Shown here: one piece after another, positions 55,986 through 64,000 of the stretch
Layout of the letters: each line of letters opens with the position of its first letter
Position numbering within the stretch: the stretch's first letter is position 1
DNA from: Megaustenia siamemsis
Taxonomy: Eukaryota; Mollusca; Gastropoda; Stylommatophora; Ariophantidae
Reading direction: 5' to 3'
NCBI GenBank assembly: GCA_032433765.1
Contig: JAVIAB010000051.1
Coordinates: 152,843,421-152,907,420 of the forward strand
Length of the DNA stretch: 64,000 nucleotides
The notes under the pieces: model-generated
What the model was told of the DNA's origin: nothing
Databases searched by the model: none
The model's input: only the letters and a program-made list of their open reading frames with translations
Program-made: the position numbers and the translations under genes

Positions 55986-56133
55986 CCACAATTCGCTTTC
56001 ATTGGTCAGAATTGATTGTGGAGCATTTAGCTGACCAAAATCAAGCATCTAACTCCTTGAGGTCTCCCCCGGTAACATACTTCGTCAAAAGAGGCTGGTT
56101 ACGTGAAGTTAGTGTCCATTTAATGGTGGCTCT

Positions 56134-57785
56134 TACAGGCGGAAGATCAAGTATTGCAGTACCTCTAGGCTGGACAAGTAATACAGGCGGAAGATCAAGT
56201 ATTGCAGTACCTCTAGGCTGGACAAGTAATACAGGCGGAAGATCAAGTATTGCAGTACCTCTAGGCTGGACAAGTAATACAGGCGGAAGATCAAGTATTG
56301 CAGTACCTCTAGGCTGGACAAGTAATACAGGCGGAAGATCAAGTATTGCAGTACCTCTAGGCTGGACAAGTCATACAGGCGGAAGATCAAGTATTGCAGT
56401 ACCTCTAGGCTGGACAAGTAATACAGGCGGAAGATCAAGTATTGCAGTACCTCTAGGCTGGACTAGTCATACAGGCGGAAGATCAAGTATTGCAGTACCT
56501 CAAGGCTGGACAAGTAATACAGACGGAAGATCAAGTATTGCAGTACCTCTAGGCTGGACAAGTAATACAGGCGGAAGATCAAGTATTACAGTACCTCTAG
56601 GCTGGACAAGTAATACAGGCGGAAGATCAAGTATTGCAGTACCTCTAGGCTGGACAAGTCATACAGGCGGAAGATCAAGTATTGCAGTACCTCTAGGCTG
56701 GACAAGTCATACAGGCGGAAGATCAAGTATTGCAGTACCTCTAGGCTGGACAAGTCATACAGGCGGAAGATCAAGTATTGCAGTACCTCTAGGCTGGACA
56801 AGTCATACAGGCGGAAGATCAAGTATTGCAGTACCTCTAGACTGGACAAGTCATACAGGCGGAAGATCAAGTATTGCAGTACCTCTAGGCTGGACAAGTC
56901 ATACAGGCGGAAGATCAAGTATTGCAGTACCTCTAGGCTGGACAAGTAATACAGGCGGAAGATCAAGTATTGCAGTACCTCTAGGCTGGACTAGTCATAC
57001 AGGCGGAAGATCAAGTATTGCAGTACCTCTAGGCTGGACAAGTCATACAGGCGGAAGATCAAGTATTGCAGTACCTCTAGGCTGGACAAGTCATACAGGC
57101 GGAAGATCAAGTATTTCAGTACCTCTAGGCTGGACAAGTCATACAGGCGGAAGATCAAGTATTGCAGTACCTCTAGGCTGGACAAGTAATACAGGCGGAA
57201 GATCAAGTATTACAGTACCTCTAGGCTGGGCTAGTCATACAGGCGGAAGATCAAGTATTGCAGTACCTCTAGGCTGGACTAGTCATACAGGCGGAAGATC
57301 AAGTATTGCAGTACCTCTAGGATTGGACAAGTAATACAGGCGGAAGATCAAGTATTACAGTACCTCTAGGCTGGACAAGTAATACAGGCGGAAGATCAAG
57401 TATTACAGTACCTCTAGGCTGGACAAGTCATACAGGCGGAAGATCAAGTATTGCAGTACCTCTAGGCTGGACTAGTCATACAGGCGGAAGATCAAGTATT
57501 ACAGTACCTCTAGACTGGACTAGTCATACAGGCGGAAGATCAAGTATTGCAGTACCTCTAGGCTGGACAAGTCATACAGGCGGAAGATCAAGTATTACAG
57601 TACCTCTAGGCTGGACAAGTAATACAGGCGGAAGATCAAGTATTACAGTACCTCTAGGCTGGACAAGTCATACAGGCGGAAGATCAAGTATTGCAGTACC
57701 TCTAGGCTGGACAAGTCATACAGGCGGAAGATCAAGTATTGCAGTACCTCTAGGCTGGACAAGTAATACAGGCGGACTAACAAGC
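56134..57785. repeat. 48-bp minisatellite, about 34 units
   Basis: ACAGGCGGAAGATCAAGTAT-TGCAGTACCTCTAGGCTGGA-CAAGTAAT (or CAAGTCAT/CTAGTCAT) at exact 48-bp spacing (56183, 56231). Unit variation is limited to a few sites. A one-base change of length at about 57320 shifts the phase. The 16-residue translation TGGRSSIAVPLGWTSN is open in one forward frame up to 57334 and the complement is open too, but nothing else supports coding. Confidence 0.96.
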
Positions 57786-57934
57786 TAGGATCGCAATGTC
57801 CCCTGTAGTAGTGGCTTTTACAAGTGGAAGACCTAATATTACAGTACCTCTAGGCTGGACAAATTACACAATTTTTCAGCCATAGTCTAAGACTAGTTGA
57901 ACTTCTACTTCTCCAGTGAAAAGCAGAAGTGTTA

Positions 57935-58410
57935 AGTAAGTCAATGCGGCAAGAAACACTCAATAAGAAGTGCCAAGAAAGTTAATACGACAAGAAACAC
58001 TAGATAAGAAGAGTTAAGAAAGCCAGTACGACAAAAACAGTCAATATGAAGTGTGAAGAAAGCTAGTACGAGAAAAACACTCAATAAGTGTCAAGAAAGC
58101 CAATGCGATAAAAACACTCAATAAGAAGTGCCAAGAAAGCCAATACGACAAGAAACGCTAGATAAGCAGTGTCAAGAAAGCCAATACGACAAAAACACTC
58201 AATAAGAAGTGCCAAGAAAGCCAATACGACAAGAAACACTAGACAAGAAGTGTCAAGAAAGCCAATACGACAAAAACACTCAATAAGAAGTGCCAAGAAA
58301 GCCGATACGACAAGAAACACTAGATAAGAAGTGTTAAGAAAGCCGATACGACAAGAAACATTCCATAAGAAGTGTCAAGAAATCCAATACGAAAAGAAAC
58401 ACTCGTTAAG
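57935..58410. repeat. About 40-bp minisatellite with dimeric order, about 11 units
   Basis: AGTGTCAAGAAAGCCAATAC-GACAAAAACACTCAATAAGA alternates with AGTGCCAAGAAAGCC-type units ending AAGAAACACTAGATAAGA. The alternation makes an about 80-bp higher-order unit in the middle of the array. Confidence 0.9.
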
Positions 58411-58594
58411 TCAGAGAGTGTCCTCTTGTATCAGCTTGTGGCATGACACGAACAACAATTCCAGGGGCTTGCTGGCACAGATAACCTATTATGTTCTATA
58501 CTTGTAGCATTCCCTGCCTGCTTGTCAATGCTCTGCCCATGAAAAAGTTGCGCTGACGTTTGATCGCTATTCGAGTAGACAGTTTGGGGCTACT

Positions 58595-58742
58595 TGTTAT
58601 CTCTCCTTGTTATCTCCCATTGTTATCTCTCATTGTTATCCCCATTGTTGTGTCTCATTGATATCTCCCATTGTTATCTCCAATTGTTATCTTTCATTGT
58701 TATCTCTCATTTGTTATCACTCATTGTTATCTCTCAGTTATG
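58595..58742. repeat. 12-bp tandem repeat (TTGTTATCTCCC/A)
   Basis: About 11 units of TTGTTATCTCTCA or TTGTTATCTCCCA, length 12-15 bp. Confidence 0.9.
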
Positions 58743-59675
58743 TCAGCACTTGCAATTCAAGAATTTCAATAACTCTTGTATCATTTCTCTCACAGATCGT
58801 GTCCTCTCTGATTAATGATGCGGCAAACCAAAGTTTTCAGAGACGTGTAGGTGGAGACCCACGATGTGGATCACAATTGGGGCTCCTGCACGGGACGGCC
58901 ATTAACAGATGAAAGATGACGAGATGTTTTAATAAGATAAACATAAACATTAATTAATTAGTAAACTTTTGGTGCAAAGTACATTAATGAACTCAGTACC
59001 AAGCTCTCAAAGTGATGACGTATTTATTGAACACGCGTTAATTTAATGAAACAAAACACGCAAAAGGCATAACCATATTTACATATAAGTCCTCATTTGC
59101 GCAATAAAGAACTTTCCTCACGCGGGAAAATCATACAGATCTCACCCCATTCCTTTCATAGCTCACCCTTACTCTCTCATTATGTAAATACTTGATTCTC
59201 TCGCTCCACATCTCCCCAAATTTCCATATCTGTATAGCATTCATATTTATTCTGTACGCATTAATATTATCTCCCTTTTATCCCTAGCTGAACAAATACT
59301 TCTTCCGTCCCCTTTGCTGAATAAATTCCATTAAACTTCCCTTCCTGTTTAATGTGCTGCATTCTCAAACCGCCACGAAACAGCCTTCAAACTGATGTCC
59401 GTTTATTTACTTTTCCTGTCTTGCTAGAACCAGAATATTGGCAGTTTTCGCATAAAATATAGCATATCTGGGTTCTTTGGGCAAGCCACGGCACTTGAAA
59501 ACATCACGAAGGAAAAGGAAAATGGAAGAAAAGGAAATGCAACACAACCGACTAGAATAGTCCAAGTGATTTCGAATAAAGTAATCAAGCTAAAGCTACA
59601 ACAAAACATAAATAAATAAATAAATAAGGAAGGTTAATCCGGAACAACATATTAGACGCGAGTGAGTAGGTAGAT
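58743..59675. other. Unassigned sequence
   Basis: No exon or interspersed repeat recognised. (AATA)n at 59610-59627. Confidence 0.3.
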
Positions 59676-60222
59676 GTACAACAGAGGTGAGATGCAGAAT
59701 GGCTCAAGCAAAAGCAGCTTTCCAAAAAATGAGGGAAATACTGTATAATACATTTTTTATAATAGAAACAAGATATAGAGTTATTAAATGTTATGTAGAG
59801 CCAGTCTTAACATATGGATGTGAATCATGGATAATAGGACAACAGACAAGAAAATCACTGTAGGCTGTAGAAATGTGATTTTACAGAAGAATGTTGACAA
59901 TAACATGGGCAGCTAAGAAAAGTAATGAAAACGTTCTGAAAGAGGCCAAAGCAAAAAGAAAGCTAATTTCCAATATTAGGAAGAAACAATCGCTATGTTT
60001 TGGCTATGTAATGTGAAGGGAACAACTAAAATATATGTAACAACTGGGAAATTTGAGAGACGAAGAGATAGAGGGAAGAAAAGAGAACTGATACCAGGCA
60101 GGTTAAGAGAATACCTTGGCAGAAGGTCAGCAACAGAAATGATAAATAACTGTCGAGATCGAAAGTTTTGGAGAGACATGATCACCTACGCCAGCAGGCA
60201 CGGTACTGGATGATGATGACGA
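59676..60222 (+). pseudogene. LINE-C 3' fragment, sense
   Basis: Encodes VRCRMAQAKAAFQKMREILY, then VEPVLTYGCESWIIGQQTRK, ILRRMLT-like, SNIRKKQSLCFGYVM and REYLGRRSATEMINNCRDRK to the GGCACGGTACTGGATGATGA terminus. Several single-base stops (TAG at 59861, TGA at 59877). Confidence 0.85.
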
Positions 60223-60449
60223 TGTGTATTGTTACGCGATCTGTTAAATCTGTGCAGTGAAGTAATTTATATGCCAATGACGGTATATGGCAAAAATTAG
60301 TACATGAACATGATAACTAACATAGCTATGTTGATGATACAATCTTGGTATAATAGAATGAAGAAGTGTTCCTGAGCATGAACGAAGAATGTAGTGAGAG
60401 AGTAAAGACTTGAGACAAAACAATAGAGAATAAATACAACGATTGCTTC

Positions 60450-60640
60450 AAAGAAATATAAATCAAAGTGGAGTGTCAAAATAAATTGAACAGTTCAGAA
60501 ATATAAATCAAAGTGGAGTGTCAAAATAAATTGAACAGTTCAGAAATATAAATCAAAGTGGAGTGTCTAAATAAATTGAACAGTTCAGAAATATAAATCA
60601 AAGTGGAGTGTCAAAATAAATTGAACAGTTCAGAAATATA
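60450..60640. repeat. 45-bp minisatellite, about four units
   Basis: CAGAAATATAAATCAAAGTG-GAGTGTCAAAATAAATTGAA-CAGTT at 45-bp spacing (60496, 60541). Nearly identical units. Followed by a 40-bp LINE-B remnant (GTTGAAGGCTCGTTGTG) at about 60663. Confidence 0.95.
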
Positions 60641-60874
60641 ATAGAAGATGTTGCTCTAGCATTTGTTGAAGGCTCGTTGTGTCGTATTTGTTCATAAATG
60701 AATGAGAGAGAAGAAGAGAAGAAGTGAAAGAGACAAACTGTCGTTGTTAAGAGAGCAAGTAGCAAGAAAAAAAAGAAAAGAAAAGAGAGAACAAATGATC
60801 TTTATGATAACACCGAACTACAGAATTACTATATGCACATAGTCAGTCTCAATGTAGAGCTAAGCTGTATTTTG

Positions 60875-60960
60875 ATTGATTCATTATCCTTTTAAGCCGA
60901 ATACGGAACAAGTCATAGTTTCCCATGTCCGACGGTTAGCCACTACCTGTTTTTTATGTT
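60875..60960 (-). mobile_element. Retroposon 3' terminus related to LINE-F/G
   Basis: Minus strand: GACTTGTTCCGTATTCGGCT, TAAAAGGATAATGAATCAAT-CAATC. CCG-TATT-CGG keeps the hairpin of the F/G ends; the tail here is ATCA-type instead of TAGA. Confidence 0.5.
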
Positions 60961-60969
60961 GTTTTTGAG

Positions 60970-62100
60970 ACCCATATCTGTGCTCTCTTTGTTGATGGTT
61001 CTACGCTCTATTTGTTGATGGTTCTATGCTCTCTTTGTTGATGGTTTTATGCTCTCTTATTTGATGATTCCACGCTCTCTTTGTTGATGGTTCTATGCTC
61101 CATTTGTTGATTGTTCTATGCTCTATTTGTTGATGGTTCAACGCACTCTTTGTTGATGGTTCTATGTTCTCTTTGTTGATGGTTCTATACTCTCTATGTT
61201 GATGGTTCCATGCTCTATTTGTTGATGGTTCTATGCTCTCGTTGCTGATGGTTCTATGCTCTCTTTGTTGATGCTTCTATGCTCTCTTTGTTGATGGTTC
61301 TCCGGTCTCTTTGTTGATGGTTCTACGCTCTTTTTGTTGATGGTTCCGCGCTCTCTTTGTTGATGGTTCTATGCTCTATTTGTTGATGGTTCTACGCTCT
61401 ATTTGTTGGTGGTTCTATGCTTATGCTCTCTTTGTTGATGGTTCTATGCTCTCTATGTTGATGGTTATATGCTCTCTTTGTTGATGGTTCTATGCTCTAT
61501 TTGTTGATGGTTCTACGCTCTCTTTGTTGGTGGTTCTATGCTTATGCTCTCTTTGTTGATGGTTCTATGCTCTCTATGTTGATGGTTATATGCTCTCTTT
61601 GTTGATGGTTCTATGCTCTATTTGTTGATGGTTCTATGCTCTCTTTGTTGATGGTTCAATGCTCTCTTTGTTGATGGTTCTATGCTATCTTTGTTGATGG
61701 TTCTATGCTCTCTTTGTTGATGGTTCTGTGCTCTCTTTGTTGATGGTTCTATGCTATCTTTGTTGATGGTTCTACTATGCTCTATTTTTGATGGTTCTAC
61801 GCTCTCTTTGTTGATGGTTCTATGCTCTCTTTGTTGATGGTTCTATGCTCTATTTGTTGATGGTTCTATGCTCTATTTGTTGATGGTTCTACGCTCTCTT
61901 TGTTGATGGTTCTATGCTCTCTTTATTGATGGTTCTATGCTCTCTTTATTGATGGTTATATGCTCTCTTTGTTGATGGTTCTATGTTCTATTTGTTGATG
62001 GTTCTACGCTCTCTTTGTTGATGGTTCTATGATCTCTTTGTTAATGGTTCTATGCTCTATTTGTTGATGGTTCTATGCTCTCTTTGTTGATGTTTCTACG
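60970..62100. repeat. 23-bp minisatellite, about 49 units
   Basis: GTTCTATGCTCTCTTTGTTG-ATG at 23-bp spacing, with CTATTTG and ACGCTC variants and two longer units containing TATGCTTATGCTC. Confidence 0.95.
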
Positions 62101-62507
62101 CAGAGTTTCCTTCGCTCTTCCTCGTTTTCTTTTACCTTGTGGCCTCCAATGAAGTCCTGGTGAGGTAGCCTTCTAACGTCCATTCTGAGAGCGTGGTCAA
62201 TCTAAATTTTAGCTGCACATAATTGAACAAACTAATTCAAAGTAGCCCTACCGTTTATTGATACAGTCACAAATCTGAGATTTTTTATTCCTGATTTTAC
62301 AGCTGGGATGACTGAAACGTTAGGACAGAATCAGAACCAACTATCATCGCATCTTGAGGCCTGCGCGCTACCAATTATCCTTGAAATGTGAACAGAAAAT
62401 ATACAATCCAACTGATTCCTTACAGCCACACAAAAGTCAACAAATAGCGAACCTCAGGCAGGAGCAACAAACAATGAAAATGTGTCCCTAAGACAACTAG
62501 AGTAAAT
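62101..62507. other. Unassigned sequence
   Basis: The first part (CTCGTTTTCTTTTACCTTGT) resembles the complement of a LINE 3' coding end, but is too short to assign. Confidence 0.3.
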
Positions 62508-63170
62508 GTGTTATTTAATGAAATAAACAATATAGGTGCATTACTTTATGGAGGCCAAATAAACAACGTAGATTTATTACTTTATGGAGGCCAAATAAAT
62601 AACGTAGATTTATTACTTTATGGAGGCCAAATAAACAACGTAGATTTATTACTTTATGGAGGCCAAATAAATAACGTAGATTTATTGCTTTATGGAGGCC
62701 AAATAAATAACGTAGATTTATTACTTTATTGATGCCAAGAAAACAACATAGATTTATTACTTTATGGAGGCCAAATAAACAACGTAGATTTATTGCTTTA
62801 TGGAGGCTAAATAAATAACGTAGATTTATTGCTTTATGGAGGCCAAATAAATAACGTAGATTTATTACTTTATGGAGGCCAAATAAATAACGTAGATTTA
62901 TTACTTTATGGAGGCCAAATAAATAACGTAGATTTATTACTTTATTGATGCCAAGAAAACAACATAGATTTATTACTTTATGGAGGCCAAATGAAGAATG
63001 TAGATTTATTACTTTATGGAGGCCAAATAAACAACGTAGATTTATTACTTTATGGAGGCCAAATTAAACAGCACAGGTTTATTACTTTATGGAGGCCAAA
63101 TAAACAACGTAGATTTATTACTTTATGGAGGCCAAACAAATAGCACAGATTTATTACTTTATGGAGAACA
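62508..63170. repeat. 36-bp minisatellite, about 18 units
   Basis: TTACTTTATGGAGGCCAAAT-AAACAACGTAGATTTA at 36-bp spacing. Two units have TTGATGCCAAGAAAACAACA at 62729 and 62945, each followed by the same order of neighbours, suggesting a block duplication of about 216 bp (six units). Confidence 0.95.
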
Positions 63171-63677
63171 AACATATAGAACATATGTAATGTTTGAGAC
63201 AATTGTCAGCCTCACAGATAATCAGAGTTTTAAGGGTGTCTCTGCGTACTGACCTGCGTAGCGATAGAAGGGTCTGTAGACAGACTGTTAATTAATATAA
63301 TTGTAAAGGTAATTAATAACGTTAAATGATACCAACATTGAAGTAGTTTAATATTGCTAATTATAAAGTCGAGTGCTTTATTAAGTGATACACTGGTATA
63401 GGTGTCCATTTCTGTCTATACATGTGTCAATATATCCTGCATTCATGAACATATCAATAGACCAAGATATCAATACATAAGTTCATCAAGACACTTCTAC
63501 AAGGAACAAACAAGACACTTTTCCATCAAAACACTAACACATAAATGCAACATTATATTAATACAGAAAACCACCAATGAAGAGTACGAAAACATATAAA
63601 TACAATAATACATCGATCTATCATATTGTAGTGACATACTTTATTCATCTCTCACTTCTCACTTTATATATATCAAG
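63171..63677. other. Unassigned sequence
   Basis: No recognised content. Confidence 0.3.
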
Positions 63678-63895
63678 GCCGACTATAGAGAAAGCCCGTG
63701 GGCTGAGAGAGATCACCCAACGTTTGTGACGTTTTCAGCACTGCAAGCAGGGTGAGGGGACGGGGGGGGGGGTGTTTGTGGGTAAAATGACGTCAGCCGT
63801 CTATTGCTCCCATAACTGAAGACGTCACAAGCTTTGGGTGTTTTCGGGAAACAACTCTCAGCCCGCGTGCTTTCTATATAGTGGTCGGTGTATAC
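63678..63895. mobile_element. Foldback MITE-like element
   Basis: Left arm CTATAGAGAAAGCCCGTGGG-CTGAGAG and CACCCAACGTTTGTGACGTT-TTCAG; right arm is the inverted equivalent, CTGAAGACGTCACAAGCTTT-GGGTG and CTCTCAGCCCGCGTGCTTTC-TATATAG. The arms are about 65-75 bp, imperfect, around a centre with a 12-G run at 63761-63772. No coding capacity. Class unknown; no clear flanking duplication. Confidence 0.7.
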
Positions 63896-64000
63896 ATACA
63901 TTTACCATTAAGTGCATGTCTGTATGATTATTGCCTGCTAAAGTATATTATTTCAGGACCATTGTTACCATACTTAGACTATATTTTTCACATAAATATA

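Noticed and set aside
55637..57334. 565-codon open frame with a 16-residue repeat
   Set aside because: It starts inside an antisense LINE-C' fragment and runs through a 48-bp minisatellite; the complement is equally open and no start context, signal peptide or splice sites support it.

Overview
This window is animal genomic DNA, AT-rich and very poor in genes, most likely from a mollusc and plausibly a gastropod. The evidence is a spliced nicotinic acetylcholine receptor alpha-type subunit gene on the minus strand, abundant non-LTR retrotransposon debris, several tRNA-derived SINE families, and very many micro- and minisatellites. Nothing bacterial, phage or organellar is visible. The phylum call is an inference from style and gene content, not a database match.

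Only one host gene can be supported. Two minus-strand exons encode consecutive parts of a Cys-loop receptor: 44055-44192 (extracellular strands and most of the Cys-loop) and 30285-31182 (second Cys-loop cysteine, loop C with vicinal cysteines, M1-M3 and most of the cytoplasmic loop). Both have matching splice sites and compatible phase 2. The 12.9 kb intron between them holds LINE fragments, SINEs, a hAT-like transposon, and a roughly 2.3 kb pentanucleotide satellite. The N-terminal exons (expected above 44.2 kb) and the M4 exon (expected below 30.3 kb) were not recognised and probably lie outside the window.

Layout: 0-6 kb has two minisatellites and old LINE/SINE pieces. 6.4-9.45 kb is an almost complete APE-type, RTE-like LINE (here LINE-A) with four visible lesions. 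9.5-30 kb is a patchwork of LINE fragments (families here named B, C, C', D, F, G, I), SINE-2 and SINE-3 copies, an RNase H fragment of a different LINE clade, and tandem arrays. 30-44 kb is the receptor gene and its intron. 44-64 kb is dominated by long tandem arrays (14-48 bp periods), SINE-1 copies including a tail-to-tail inverted pair, more LINE-C fragments, and a foldback MITE-like element at the right edge.

Themes of interest: retroposon 3' ends repeatedly sit at the edge of, or inside, satellite arrays, as if their short-repeat tails seeded the arrays; the pentanucleotide array shows ordered blocks TTATA-TTATG-TTACG-TTACA that look like strand-ordered CpG decay; several retroposon families share a 3' hairpin followed by (TAGA)n; and nested insertions with target site duplications allow relative dating. 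Family letters (LINE-A, SINE-1 and so on) are local labels only. Boundaries of degenerate repeats are approximate, and no new defence-like or operon-like system was seen.
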